From assembly GCA_028714695.1 (NCBI GenBank), contig JAQTLX010000006.1, positions 62,001 through 126,000 on the forward strand: DNA of 64,000 bases. Direction: 5' to 3'. The number at the start of each line of letters is the position of its first letter. Position 1 is the first letter of the stretch. Below are positions 18,530 to 28,312 of this stretch, piece after piece. The notes beneath the pieces were generated by a model. It was not told the origin of the DNA and ran no database searches. It saw only the letters and a program-made list of their open reading frames with translations. The position numbers and the translations under genes were made by a program. This DNA is from Ignavibacteria bacterium (GTDB lineage Bacteria > Bacteroidota > Ignavibacteria > Tepidaquicellales > Tepidaquicellaceae).

Positions 18530-20641
18530 TTATTTCTGTTCTTCTGCTTTCTTCTTTTCGTAGTCGGCAATGATTTTTGTTTCTACTTCTTTAGGTACTT
18601 CTTCATAGTGCGAGAATTTTCTCGAATATGTTCCGCGTCCCTGCGTGAAAGAACGGAGTTTCGAAGAATAACCGCTCATTTCCGATAAAGGAATATGGCA
18701 TTTAATAACCTGCTGTCTGCCTTCGGATTCCATTCCGAGAATCTTTCCGCGTCTTGAAGACACATCGCCTGATACAGCGCCCATGAATTCTTCAGGGAAG
18801 TATATTTCGACTTCGTAAATCGGTTCGAGTATTACAGGGCTTGCTTCTTTAAATCCTTTTCTGAATGCCTGCGATGCCGCAAGTTTGAATGAAAGTTCAT
18901 CTGAGTCAACAGTATGATATGAACCGAAATGCAGCGTTACTTTAACGTCGATAACCTTACAGCCAATCATAACACCCGACTGCATGGTTTCGATTACGCC
19001 TTTTTCGACTGCGGGAATAAATCTTCCCGGAACGACACCGCCGACGATGGCATCGACGAATTCGAATCCCTTACCGCGCGGCTGAGGTTCTACTTTGATA
19101 ACAACGTGCCCGAATTGTCCGCGGCCGCCTGTTTGTTTCTTATGTTTATATTCAACGTTGTCAACACTCTTCTTGATAGTTTCTTTATATGGAATCTTAG
19201 GTTCTGAAAGTACTACATCGATTCCGTATTTATTTTTCATTCTGTTGATAATCATGTTAATATGAATTTCACCCTGGCCGTGTATAAGAGTCTGGCTGAT
19301 TTCGGGGTCATAGTTCATAACAAATGTGGGATCTTCTTCGTGGAACGAATGAAGAGCCGTACCGAGTTTATCTTCTTCCCCTTTTCTTGACGGCGCGATA
19401 GCAAGCGTCATGTTTGGAGTCGGGAAATTAATCGGAGTAAGTACAACCGGGAATGATTTCGAACAAAGTGTATTATTTGTATGTGAATCTTTTAATTTTA
19501 CCACACCGGCGAAATCGCCCGTGATAACTTCGGAAATTTCTTTTCTGTCCTTGCCGTTCATTGTATATGTCTGGGCAAGACGTTCCGATTTTCCGGTCGC
19601 TTCATTAATCATATCCATACCCGGACCGATTTTTCCGGAATATACTCTAAAGAATGAAAGTTCACCGATATTCTTTTCCGAAATCGTCTTGAAAATAAAT
19701 AGAACCGGATTTCCGTTTGTATCGGGTTTCACTTCGATAACTTCGTCGCTGTTAGGTCTGTGTCCTTTTTCAGGCGCTTTTTCCGCAGGAGATTCGGCAT
19801 AGTCCGCAATGAAATCCATTAAAGGTTTCACGCCGACGTTTGTGGATGCCGATGTACAGAACACCGGGAATAATCTTCTTTCCTTTAAACCCATCTTAAG
19901 ACCGTTTGTAACTTCTTCCTCCGAAAGCGAACCTTCTTCAAAGAATTTTTCCATCAGAGCGTCATCTTCGGATGCAACCGCTTCGATGAGTTTCTGATGA
20001 TAATCTTCCGCCGCTTCCTTATATTCAGGGGGAATATCTACCAATTCATAATCGCCTTTCCCGTCGGTTACGAACTTAAGCATCTTCATCTTGATGACGT
20101 CGATAACCTCGTTGAATCCTATTCCGTGATTTATCGGAAACTGAACGACAGCGACCTGAGGACCGAAAGTTTCTTTAAGTTGTTCGAGTGTGTTTTCGAA
20201 CACGGCGTTTTCGGCATCGAGTTTATTAATAACAAAAATAATGTTATTATTATATTCTTTTGTGTATTTGAAGCAAGCCTCTGTTCCTACTTCGACTCCC
20301 TTGAATGAATCTACTAACATTAAAGCCGTTTCCGTAACTCTCAATGCGGATTTTACTTCACCAAGAAAATCCATAAAGCCGGGAGTATCGACGATGTTTA
20401 TTTTAATCATCTCACCCTTTGAATTTTTCCAGAAACAGTTTAATAAGGACGAATTAATGGACTGCTGTCTTTCTATCTCATCCTTGTGGTAATCGCTGAC
20501 CGTATTACCTTCCTCAATCTTCCCGAACCTGTTCGTTACCCCGGCGGAATGAAGAAAACCCTCAGATAAGATGGTCTTTCCACTGCTGCCGTGACCTATG
20601 ATTGAGATATTTCTAATTTGTTCCGATTTATAATCCGGCAT
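18530..20641 (-). CDS. EF-G-like translational GTPase (FusA2 type)
   Basis: The 703-residue protein has the five-domain EF-G layout. The GTPase motifs depart from housekeeping EF-G: G1 is GHGSSGKT (residues 16-23) rather than AHIDAGKT, and G3 is DTPGFMDF (85-92), where Phe89 replaces the His thought to be needed for GTP hydrolysis. G4 is NKLD. Domain IV retains the loop HFGSYHTVDSDE, and domain V ends with the family motif GRGTYSRKFSHYEEVP. This places it with the second EF-G class found beside a canonical fusA in many bacteria; its role (translocation, recycling or stress) is open. The ATG has a good AGGAG site nine bases upstream (20651-20655 complement). Confidence 0.9.
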   Translation of the reverse strand: MPDYKSEQIRNISIIGHGSSGKTILSEGFLHSAGVTNRFGKIEEGNTVSDYHKDEIERQQSINSSLLNCFWKNSKGEMIKINIVDTPGFMDFLGEVKSALRVTETALMLVDSFKGVEVGTEACFKYTKEYNNNIIFVINKLDAENAVFENTLEQLKETFGPQVAVVQFPINHGIGFNEVIDVIKMKMLKFVTDGKGDYELVDIPPEYKEAAEDYHQKLIEAVASEDDALMEKFFEEGSLSEEEVTNGLKMGLKERRLFPVFCTSASTNVGVKPLMDFIADYAESPAEKAPEKGHRPNSDEVIEVKPDTNGNPVLFIFKTISEKNIGELSFFRVYSGKIGPGMDMINEATGKSERLAQTYTMNGKDRKEISEVITGDFAGVVKLKDSHTNNTLCSKSFPVVLTPINFPTPNMTLAIAPSRKGEEDKLGTALHSFHEEDPTFVMNYDPEISQTLIHGQGEIHINMIINRMKNKYGIDVVLSEPKIPYKETIKKSVDNVEYKHKKQTGGRGQFGHVVIKVEPQPRGKGFEFVDAIVGGVVPGRFIPAVEKGVIETMQSGVMIGCKVIDVKVTLHFGSYHTVDSDELSFKLAASQAFRKGFKEASPVILEPIYEVEIYFPEEFMGAVSGDVSSRRGKILGMESEGRQQVIKCHIPLSEMSGYSSKLRSFTQGRGTYSRKFSHYEEVPKEVETKIIADYEKKKAEEQK

Positions 20642-20884
20642 AAGATTTATCTCCTGCTTGCTTATTTTTTAAGTTTTTCAAATACAAAATTGTGTAAACC
20701 ACTAAGATAATAATTGCTTCAATGATATTAAAGCCTCTTTTTAATATCGTTTGTTATTGTTAATTTTATGGAATCAGGTTTTATGAATTAATCGGATTTT
20801 TATGTATTTTGACATAAAGCGTTGATTTTTAAAATATTATCAGATTTTTAGCAAAATTTTAAGCAGAATTCAGATTTAAAAACA

Positions 20885-22426
20885 ATGAATAAATTATTTA
20901 AATACATTCTTTTAGCGTCGGTAATATTCTTTTCTCCGCTATATTCCTATTCTCAGATTAATCTGATGGGAAAAAGTATCGACGACTATATACTCGAATG
21001 CATGAACAGATGGCAGATTCCCGGAATGTCCGTTGCAGTTATCGAAGACGGAAAAGTTACTTACATAAAAGGCTTCGGCGTAAAGGAACTTGGAAAGAAT
21101 GATAATGTTGACGAAAACACTTTGTTCGCTGTTGCTTCAAACACAAAAGCGTTCATTGGCACATCGATTGCACTGCTTGAGAATGACGGAAAGATTAAAC
21201 TCGATGATAAAGTACAGCAATATATTCCCGATATAAAACTTAATATAACAGAACTTTCTTCTATGCTCTCGATTAAAGATATACTAACACACAGAACCGG
21301 TATAGGAACATTTCACGGAGATTTCATTACATGGGGCACTAACCTTACAACTCAGCAACTCATAGCCAATCTTAGGAACGTGAAACCTGTTTATGATTTC
21401 AGAAGCGGTTACGGATATTTCAATATGGGCTACGTGGCTGCGGGAGAAGTTATTAAAGCAATCACCGGACAGAAATGGGATGAGTTTGTCGGAACAAATA
21501 TTCTTACGCCGCTTGGAATGAAACGGACAATTACGAGCATAACGCGTCTCGGAGAATTCGATAACATTGCGACTCCGCATTCTTACAATTATGACTACAG
21601 TATGACGCCGATACCGTGGAGAAACGTAGATAACATAGGACCATGCGGAGGGATAATTTCTTCAGCCGCTGACATGGCAAAATGGGTTACGATGCAGATT
21701 AACGAAGGCAAGTTCGAAGGGAAAGAAATAATTCCGAGAAAAGTAATTCTCAGGACACATACTCCTTTCAATCTGATTCCTGCGCCATCCCACGGGACGG
21801 GCAATCTTTCGAACAGGCATTTCAGGACGTACGGTCTGGGCTGGGGTATTGCTGATTACAAAGGCGAATTATTCCTTGAACATTCGGGTGGTTACGACGG
21901 CATGCTTTCGAGAACCGCTTTCATGCCCGACAAGAAATTCGGGCTTGTGATACTTACAAACAACGATCAGAACGATGCAATCACTTCTCTGATGTATCAA
22001 TTATTCGATTATGCAATCGGGAAAGAAACTTTCAACTGGGACAGTCTGGTTTTTGCAAACGAAACAAGCAACGGCGTTCCATACGATAAAATAACTTGGG
22101 ATGAAATTAGTGATAAAACTGACCCGAGCCTTAAATCGTCATTTGAAATGATTTCGCTTGAAGGAGTCTATTCCAACGAACAGGCGGGAATAATGCGGAT
22201 AAGGATTATAGGGAACAGTCCGCAGTTCAGATTATCAACCAGACCCGGAGTAACCGGAATTTTGAGCCACTGGAGAAACGATACTCTTATATGCCGGTTC
22301 AGTGATTTTGTTCTTGGAAGGTGTCTGGCGGTGGTAACTGCAACTAACGGAAAAGTACAAAGCATTAAGATAAAAGCGGCAGATTTTATCGATCCGCTTT
22401 ATTATGAATTCATACGAAAAGATTAA
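20885..22426 (+). CDS. Exported serine hydrolase, beta-lactamase class C / PBP4* family
   Basis: The 513-residue protein has a signal peptide (about 23 residues, ...YSYSQ) and a serine beta-lactamase-like domain. The three active-site motifs are present: S85-N-T-K88 (SxxK), Y178-F-N180 (YxN) and a late EHSGG standing for the KTG/HxG box. The C-terminal 120 residues form a DUF3471-like barrel often found in these hydrolases. Likely substrates are D-amino-acid peptides or esters rather than antibiotics, since most family members are peptidases or esterases. The gene is divergent from the EF-G gene across a 243-bp promoter region. Confidence 0.92.
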   Translation: MNKLFKYILLASVIFFSPLYSYSQINLMGKSIDDYILECMNRWQIPGMSVAVIEDGKVTYIKGFGVKELGKNDNVDENTLFAVASNTKAFIGTSIALLENDGKIKLDDKVQQYIPDIKLNITELSSMLSIKDILTHRTGIGTFHGDFITWGTNLTTQQLIANLRNVKPVYDFRSGYGYFNMGYVAAGEVIKAITGQKWDEFVGTNILTPLGMKRTITSITRLGEFDNIATPHSYNYDYSMTPIPWRNVDNIGPCGGIISSAADMAKWVTMQINEGKFEGKEIIPRKVILRTHTPFNLIPAPSHGTGNLSNRHFRTYGLGWGIADYKGELFLEHSGGYDGMLSRTAFMPDKKFGLVILTNNDQNDAITSLMYQLFDYAIGKETFNWDSLVFANETSNGVPYDKITWDEISDKTDPSLKSSFEMISLEGVYSNEQAGIMRIRIIGNSPQFRLSTRPGVTGILSHWRNDTLICRFSDFVLGRCLAVVTATNGKVQSIKIKAADFIDPLYYEFIRKD

Positions 22427-22473
22427 AAACGTTATACAAATTATTTTTGTTTACTATTAAAAAGATTATAAAA

Positions 22474-23031
22474 ATGCCGGACCAATTGCCAATAACAACT
22501 TACGGGATGGAAATTCTGAAAAAGAAGACTAAACCCGTAAAAGAAATTAATATTGAATTTATTAAACTTGTGGAAAACATGTTCTACACAATGGATAATG
22601 CTGACGGAGTGGGACTTGCTGCGCCGCAGGTGAACGAAAATATTTCGCTTTGTGTAGTAGATGTTTCGTGCCTTGAAGAATACAAAAAAACCAAACCTGT
22701 CACGCTGATAAATCCCGTAATTGTTGATTCGCATGGAGAATCAAACAAGGACGAAGGATGCTTGAGCATACCGGAAGTGCGCGGCTTTGTGACAAGAGCA
22801 GAAAAGATATTCGTGAAGTTCAACGATTTCGATATGAAAGAAGTCACTCAGGAATTCGACGGTTTTTTCGCGAGAGTGATACAGCACGAAATTGACCATC
22901 TGAACGGCGTTCTGTTTGTTGACAAACTTGACGAAGACGAAAGGAAAAAAGTGGGTGCTATGCTGAGAAAAATCAAAAAGAACAAAGTTATAACAAGTTA
23001 TCCTTTATACGCCGACCTCATCAATTCTTAA
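22474..23031 (+). CDS. def: Peptide deformylase, copy 1
   Basis: Peptide deformylase removes the formyl group from the N-terminal Met of new proteins using a bound metal ion. All three family motifs are present: GVGLAAPQ, EGCLSIP (metal-binding Cys) and QHEIDHLNG (HExxH, two metal ligands and the catalytic Glu). The frame is open from 22447, but the ATG at 22474 (protein starting MPDQLPITTYG) matches the start of the paralogue next door, so I chose it; the product is 185 residues. First gene of a def-def-fmt run, 47 bp after the hydrolase stop. Confidence 0.95.
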   Translation: MPDQLPITTYGMEILKKKTKPVKEINIEFIKLVENMFYTMDNADGVGLAAPQVNENISLCVVDVSCLEEYKKTKPVTLINPVIVDSHGESNKDEGCLSIPEVRGFVTRAEKIFVKFNDFDMKEVTQEFDGFFARVIQHEIDHLNGVLFVDKLDEDERKKVGAMLRKIKKNKVITSYPLYADLINS

Positions 23032-23076
23032 TCGATTTGAGTGCAAACTATTTATATATCGCGGAAAGGAATTAAA

Positions 23077-23634
23077 ATGCCCGAACAACTTCCGATTACA
23101 ACATACGGAATGGAAATTCTTAGGAAGAAAACCGAAACTATAAAAGATATCGGCATAAATCTTATCAGACTCATCGAAAATATGTTTTACACAATGATCA
23201 ATGCTGAAGGCAGCGGGCTTGCTGCACCGCAGGTGAACAAAAACATTTCACTCTGCGTAATAGACGTATCTCACATTGACGATTACAAACGCGAAAAACC
23301 TTTAACGTTGATAAATCCTGTAATCCTGGATAAACACGGCGAGAATATCGATAAAGAAGGCTGTCTAAGCATACCTGAACTTAATTTTACGGTCACGCGT
23401 TCAAACGAAATATTAGTAAAATACAATGACTTCAATATGAACGAAATAACCCGTGAGTTCAGCGGTTATTACGCAAGGGTTGTTCAACATGAAACGGATC
23501 ACTTAAACGGTGTTCTCTCAATTGACTATCTTCAAGAAAACGAGAAAAAGGAAATTGCAGTCTTACTCAGAAGAATAAAAAAGAACAAAGTACGCGCTAG
23601 ATATCCGTTATTTTACGAATCAGTCAACTTATAA
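23077..23634 (+). CDS. def: Peptide deformylase, copy 2
   Basis: A second deformylase in tandem, starting MPEQLPITTYG. The ATG at 23077 has a clear GGAAAGGA site seven bases upstream (23062-23069), whereas an in-frame GTG at 23041 lies in the spacer, so 23077 is preferred. Motifs are GSGLAAPQ, EGCLSIP and QHETDHLNG; all metal ligands and the catalytic Glu are kept, so the enzyme should be active. It is roughly two-thirds identical to copy 1 by eye, an old tandem duplication. The stop is only 8 bp before the start of fmt. Confidence 0.95.
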   Translation: MPEQLPITTYGMEILRKKTETIKDIGINLIRLIENMFYTMINAEGSGLAAPQVNKNISLCVIDVSHIDDYKREKPLTLINPVILDKHGENIDKEGCLSIPELNFTVTRSNEILVKYNDFNMNEITREFSGYYARVVQHETDHLNGVLSIDYLQENEKKEIAVLLRRIKKNKVRARYPLFYESVNL

Positions 23635-23642
23635 CGCCGCTT

Positions 23643-24581
23643 ATGTTTAATGACCAATTAAAAATTATATTAATGGGCTCGCCCGATTTCGGTGTTCCTG
23701 CTTTCAATGCAATTATCGAAAAAGGTTTTAATGTCCCTTATGTTGTTACTGTCCCCGATAAACAGAAAGGACGAGGTTTAAAATTACATCAATCCGAAGT
23801 AAAAAATTTCGCTTTAGAAAAGAACATTCCCGTTTTGCAGCCTGAAAGTCTTAAGGACGAAGATTTCATTTCCAAACTTAAAGAAATTCAGCCCGATTTA
23901 TTCATAATAATAGCATTCAGAATTCTTCCTGCAGAAGTATTCAAGATTCCGAAATTCGGTTCGATAAACTTGCATGCATCACTGCTTCCGAAATACAGGG
24001 GCGCCGCTCCTATTAATTGGGCAATAATAAACGGCGAAACTGAATCCGGAATAACAACTTTCTTTCTGAATGAAAAAGTGGATACGGGAAATATAATTCT
24101 TCAAAAGAAAGTTCAGATTGGAATTGATGAAACATTCGGAGAAGTTTATTCAAAAATGTCAGCCGAAGGACCGGGACTTGTATTAAAGACAATAGATTTG
24201 ATAATTAGTGAAAGTTACAATCTGATTCCGCAAGACAATCTGGAATGGACAAAGGCGCCGAAACTGTTTCGCGATAAATGCGTTATTGACTGGCGTAAGC
24301 AGTCGTTTGAAATTCATAATTTCGTAAGAGGACTATCCCCCGTTCCCTGCGCGTTTACCAAACTCAACGGAAAGGTAATCAAAATATTAAGAACGAAACT
24401 TACCGATACAAAATCGAACGGCTTACCCGGTGTATTGAATATTACCGGCAAATCTTTATTCATAAATACCGCCGACAATCTTATTGAAATTTTGGAATTA
24501 CAGCCCGAGGGGAAAAAACCTATGCAGGCTTCTGCTTTTATAAACGGATTAAATAAAGAGAGCGTTCTCGCTTTTGATTAG
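23643..24581 (+). CDS. fmt: Methionyl-tRNA formyltransferase
   Basis: Fmt formylates the initiator Met-tRNA using 10-formyltetrahydrofolate. The 312-residue length is typical. The N-terminal Rossmann-like domain shows the MGSPDFGVPAF start and the catalytic stretch INLHASLLPKYRGAAPINWAI, with the conserved Asn, His and (later) Asp of this transferase family. The C-terminal OB-like domain follows from about residue 205. The pairing with two def genes is the classic arrangement: Fmt adds and Def removes the formyl group. Confidence 0.96.
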   Translation: MFNDQLKIILMGSPDFGVPAFNAIIEKGFNVPYVVTVPDKQKGRGLKLHQSEVKNFALEKNIPVLQPESLKDEDFISKLKEIQPDLFIIIAFRILPAEVFKIPKFGSINLHASLLPKYRGAAPINWAIINGETESGITTFFLNEKVDTGNIILQKKVQIGIDETFGEVYSKMSAEGPGLVLKTIDLIISESYNLIPQDNLEWTKAPKLFRDKCVIDWRKQSFEIHNFVRGLSPVPCAFTKLNGKVIKILRTKLTDTKSNGLPGVLNITGKSLFINTADNLIEILELQPEGKKPMQASAFINGLNKESVLAFD

Positions 24582-24668
24582 TAATCTTTTTATACTTTAG
24601 GATTATCAACTTTTCATTTGACTTTTTTATTATCTTAAAAAACATAAAATTCCTGAAAATATAATTAT

Positions 24669-25526
24669 ATGTCACAGGAAATCTCAAAAGAACTTATCAG
24701 GCAGATTGAAATTGTATCAATGGTCCTCGAAAAAAGAAATAAATTCTCCGAAGACGACCTCACGGATATTTTCAAAGAAAGTCTTCCGAACTTAAGAAGG
24801 GATTTTGCAAAAATCAGAGCGATGGGAATTCCGCTGCATTCATCAAAAAGATGTATCGATATAGAGGTGCAGAAAATTGACATAAGAATTCTCAATAAAC
24901 TGATTAACACATACCTTGCGCTTAACGATACAGAGCCAATCAAGAATCTTAAAGAAATTTCAAACGTATTCGGGGATAAAACTCTTTCAACCTTTGTTAA
25001 AATTGTAAAATCGATAAACGGCAAATCGGTTATAAATTTTGAATACGAGCAGGATGATAATGACCAGCCGATTCGCAGAGTTGTAACTCCAATAGGATTC
25101 TTCAAAACGAACCGTTCTTTCATACTTGCCGGCTGCGAGAACGACGATATAAATAAAATAAAATACTATCTGATAGAAAAAATTCGCAACATACAATTCC
25201 TCTCAAAAAAATCCGCGCATAAAGATATTCCTTCCATGTATGATTTCTTCAGAAGTTCTTGGGGCATATACCCCTTAGGCAAACTGGAGAAGGTAGTATT
25301 GCTTTTCGACAATTCGTGTAGTTTTATTAAGAGCAGAATCTTTATCAACAATCAGGAGTTCGAAGACACGGATGATGGTCTTCTCTTCAAAGCGGACATA
25401 AAGATATCGAATGAATTTATTTCATGGATACTCGGCTGGGGGAAACTCGTTAAGGTGATAAAACCGGAATCACTGAAGAATGACGTATTGAAGAAAGCAA
25501 AAGAAGTTGTTAAGGTTTATTCGTAG
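24669..25526 (+). CDS. WYL-domain regulatory protein
   Basis: The 285-residue protein has an N-terminal region (1-80) shaped like a divergent winged helix (EDDLTDIF, LRRDFAKIRAMGIPL). A WYL domain follows at about 115-190, containing INFEYEQ, VVTPIGFFKTNRSFILAGC and KYYLIEKIRNIQF. A C-terminal WCX-like extension (215-285) ends ...DVLKKAKEVVKVYS. Proteins of this layout (YafY/PafB-like) are transcription regulators that sense ligands, possibly nucleic acids, through WYL. The gene stands alone behind fmt with its own 87-bp upstream gap; the target genes are not evident. Confidence 0.85.
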   Translation: MSQEISKELIRQIEIVSMVLEKRNKFSEDDLTDIFKESLPNLRRDFAKIRAMGIPLHSSKRCIDIEVQKIDIRILNKLINTYLALNDTEPIKNLKEISNVFGDKTLSTFVKIVKSINGKSVINFEYEQDDNDQPIRRVVTPIGFFKTNRSFILAGCENDDINKIKYYLIEKIRNIQFLSKKSAHKDIPSMYDFFRSSWGIYPLGKLEKVVLLFDNSCSFIKSRIFINNQEFEDTDDGLLFKADIKISNEFISWILGWGKLVKVIKPESLKNDVLKKAKEVVKVYS

Positions 25527-25614
25527 GAGTAATTTTCATCCGCTATTATATACTTAGTCTTTTTAGACGCGAATTATCTCTAATAGATACCGATTTCAAG
25601 AACAAGAACTATTT

Positions 25615-25636
25615 ACCGCAGATTAGCACGGATTAT
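25615..25636. repeat. Short fragment of the 'ATCTGTGG/AATCCGTG' repeat family
   Basis: On the minus strand it reads TAATCCGTGCTAATCTGCGGT, the same phrase that recurs near 61000-61120. It lies in the gap upstream of the M1 peptidase gene. Confidence 0.55.
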
Positions 25637-25653
25637 TACATATTTAAATTTAT

Positions 25654-25661
25654 TATATTTG
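25654..25661 (+). promoter_or_regulatory. Possible Bacteroidota-type -7 box (TATATTTG)
   Basis: TATATTTG at 25654-25661 fits the TAnnTTTG -7 consensus and lies 23 bp before the peptidase ATG. A convincing -33 TTTG was not found, so the call is weak. Confidence 0.35.
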
Positions 25662-25684
25662 CATATTACTAATTATCGAATTAT

Positions 25685-27586
25685 ATGTACGGAAAAATAA
25701 TTTCATTCATCCTCGCTATTTGCTTGTTTTCATCGAATGCATTTTCGCAGAATTTTTTCATTCCTTCGGAAATAAAAACTGCCGTATCGAATGGCACAAG
25801 GTCCCTTGACGGAAATCCGGGCAAGGAATACTGGCAAAACAAATCCGAATATTCAATAACCGCCGAGGTTAATTCTTATACGAAAGAACTAAAAGGCAAA
25901 GAAAATATTATTTATCACAACCTCAGCCCAAACGACCTCAAAATAATTGTTATAAGACTGTATCAGGATTTTTCAAAACCGGGTAAATCACGGGACTGGG
26001 AAATTGACGAAAGGAACTTAGGCAAAGGTGTTACGGTATCGAAACTTACAATAAACAATACACAAATCGATTTACAGTCGAAAGACGTTTCACGTCCCGG
26101 TACTAACCTTGTCGTTAATTTGAATAATTTAATTATAAGAGCAGGTGAAAACGCAGCGATAAACTGCGAATGGTCATTCGTCATACCAAATGATTTTCCC
26201 CGTATGGGAGCCTACGATTCCACATCATACATGGTTGCTTACTGGTATCCTCAGATAGCGGTCTTTGATGATTATAACGGCTGGGATATGAATGAGCATA
26301 AAGGTCAGGTGGAATTTTATAATGATATGTCCGATTTCGATGTCAGCATAAAAACTGACAGACCGAATATGTGCGTATGGGCAACAGGTTTGCTCCAAAA
26401 TCCGGAAGAAATTTTTAAAGATGATGTTCTTAAAAAATATAATGACGGCAGAAACGGCGCTGCAATATTTGAAGTCGATTGCTCCCTGCTCAATAAAGAC
26501 AACTCGATTACTAAAAATAGCGGAAACAATATCTGGCGCTTTAAAGCCGCATCGGTCCCCGATTTTGCCTTTGCTTTGAGCGATCATTATATATGGAGAA
26601 TGAAAGAAATAAAAACGGCGGAAGGTTTTCATACTAATCTCAATACGGCATTCAGACCCGGCGCTAACTCATTAAAGTATGACGTGTTCACCATTGCAGA
26701 GAAAACACTGGAATATCTTTCCGCTGAAATGCCCGCAGTCCCCTATCCATATCCTTCAATGACGGTTTTCAACGGCGAAGGCGGGATGGAATTCCCCATG
26801 ATGGTAAACGATGGAGACTCCGAAACGTGGGAATCTTTTGTATATGTTACTTCCCACGAAATTACGCATTCGTATTTTCCATTCTTTATGGGCACAAACG
26901 AAACAAAATACGGATGGATGGATGAAGGCTGGGCGGTTTACCTTCCCGAAAATTTTCAGACAAATATGGAAAGATTTGCACCCGATAACGCAAAGAAAGA
27001 CGACAGCAGAACGGATTCGAGAGCATATATAGTACAAGCATATCTGAAAAACGCGGGCACATTCAACGACATCCCCATGCTGGCGCCGTCAAATCAACTT
27101 CGTTCGCTGTCATACAGGCACAATGCTTATTCAAAACCCGCGCTTGTATACGATATATTAAAAGATATGCTTGGCGAAGAGTTATTCCTGAAAACATTAA
27201 AAGAATATATTTCGAGATGGAACCATAAACATCCGACTCCTTATGATTTCTTTTTCACAGTAAACGATTACACGAATAAAGATTTAAACTGGTTCTGGAC
27301 AAAATGGTTCATGCAATACGGAGTACCCGACCTTGCAATAACGGCGGCTGTAGTAACGGAAGGAAAGATTGAGATTAGGATTAAGAATAAGGGCGGTATG
27401 CCTGTTCCTGTAGTTATTACTTTAATCGGTGAAGACGGAAAGGAAACGGTTTACAATAAGACCGCTGAAGTCTGGAAGGATACGGATGAAACAAGTTTTA
27501 CGTTTGACATAAGCGGCAAAATAAAAAATGTGAGACTTGGTAATAAGTATATTCCTGATGTTTTCCCGGATGATAATTTCCTATAA
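25685..27586 (+). CDS. Exported M1-family zinc aminopeptidase
   Basis: The 633-residue protein has a signal peptide (...SSNAFSQ). An N-terminal beta-rich domain (30-300) precedes a gluzincin catalytic domain with H391-E-I-T-H395 and the third zinc ligand Glu414 in DEGWA, exactly the HEXXH-X18-E spacing of M1 peptidases. The substrate-binding GxMEN loop reads GGMEF (366-370), so the usual Asn is replaced, as in several bacterial M1 relatives. A C-terminal immunoglobulin-like segment follows. It probably trims peptides in the periplasm or outside. The gene is convergent with clpP and shares a bidirectional terminator with it. Confidence 0.92.
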   Translation: MYGKIISFILAICLFSSNAFSQNFFIPSEIKTAVSNGTRSLDGNPGKEYWQNKSEYSITAEVNSYTKELKGKENIIYHNLSPNDLKIIVIRLYQDFSKPGKSRDWEIDERNLGKGVTVSKLTINNTQIDLQSKDVSRPGTNLVVNLNNLIIRAGENAAINCEWSFVIPNDFPRMGAYDSTSYMVAYWYPQIAVFDDYNGWDMNEHKGQVEFYNDMSDFDVSIKTDRPNMCVWATGLLQNPEEIFKDDVLKKYNDGRNGAAIFEVDCSLLNKDNSITKNSGNNIWRFKAASVPDFAFALSDHYIWRMKEIKTAEGFHTNLNTAFRPGANSLKYDVFTIAEKTLEYLSAEMPAVPYPYPSMTVFNGEGGMEFPMMVNDGDSETWESFVYVTSHEITHSYFPFFMGTNETKYGWMDEGWAVYLPENFQTNMERFAPDNAKKDDSRTDSRAYIVQAYLKNAGTFNDIPMLAPSNQLRSLSYRHNAYSKPALVYDILKDMLGEELFLKTLKEYISRWNHKHPTPYDFFFTVNDYTNKDLNWFWTKWFMQYGVPDLAITAAVVTEGKIEIRIKNKGGMPVPVVITLIGEDGKETVYNKTAEVWKDTDETSFTFDISGKIKNVRLGNKYIPDVFPDDNFL

Positions 27587-27607
27587 AAAAATTCCGATTC
27601 TTTTGGG

Positions 27608-27641
27608 CATAAAAAAAGCGGGCTAAGCCCGCTTTATTATT
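27608..27641. terminator. Bidirectional terminator between the M1 peptidase and clpP
   Basis: A near-perfect palindrome, AAAGCGGGCT (27615-27624) with AGCCCGCTTT (27626-27635), flanked by A-rich and T-rich runs so it can serve both strands. Confidence 0.9.
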
Positions 27642-28311
27642 ATTTGGTTTTCATTTCCCGCTTGACCAGAATGTTGTCAATCAATCCGTAATCTTTTGCT
27701 TCGTCAGCAGTCATGTAATTGTCCCTGTCCGCGTCCTTCATAATCTGTTCAACTGATTTTCCTGTGTGCTTAGAAATAATTTTATAAATTGTATCGCGTG
27801 TTCTAAGCATTTCCTTTGTATAAATTTCGATATCTGACGTTTGTCCCTGCGTTCCGCCGAGAGGCTGGTGCATCATAATCTTCGAATGCGGCAATGCAAC
27901 TCTTTTATTCTTCGCGCCTGCTGTCAGAAGTATCTGTCCCATCGATGCAGCCATGCCTATGCACGTTGTAGAAACGTCACATCTGATGTAATTCATTGTA
28001 TCGTAAATTGCCAGTCCCGCAGAAATACTTCCCCCTGGTGAATTGATATAAAGAAGAATATCCTTATCCGGATCTTCGTATTCGAGGAAAAGCAGCTGCG
28101 CTACAATCAGAGAAGAAATCTCGTCATAGATTGCCGAACCGAGGAATATAAGTCTCTCTTTTAATAGTCTTGAATAAATATCGTATGCCCTCTCGCCTCT
28201 GGATGTTTGTTCAACAACCATCGGAACAAGTTGGTTCTTAATGTTTGCAGCCTTGTCGAGACCTGCATTTAATTCGTTTTCTCTCGCTTTAATAATGCTG
28301 TGAAAGTCCAT
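27640..28311 (-). CDS. clpP: ATP-dependent Clp protease proteolytic subunit
   Basis: The 223-residue ClpP forms the tetradecameric barrel that degrades proteins fed by Clp ATPases. Catalytic Ser is in GMAASMGQ and His in MMHQPLGG; the catalytic Asp follows in the conserved [18 protein letters not shown] segment near the C-terminus. The N-terminal axial region ([19 protein letters not shown]) is normal. It lies one base downstream of tig on the same strand, the common tig-clpP order, but no clpX follows here. Confidence 0.97.
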   Translation of the reverse strand: MDFHSIIKARENELNAGLDKAANIKNQLVPMVVEQTSRGERAYDIYSRLLKERLIFLGSAIYDEISSLIVAQLLFLEYEDPDKDILLYINSPGGSISAGLAIYDTMNYIRCDVSTTCIGMAASMGQILLTAGAKNKRVALPHSKIMMHQPLGGTQGQTSDIEIYTKEMLRTRDTIYKIISKHTGKSVEQIMKDADRDNYMTADEAKDYGLIDNILVKREMKTK

Positions 28312-28312
28312 A

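Noticed and set aside
22447-22473. Longer N-terminus for the first deformylase
   Set aside because: The paralogue aligns from the ATG at 22474 and the extra codons have no ribosome binding site.
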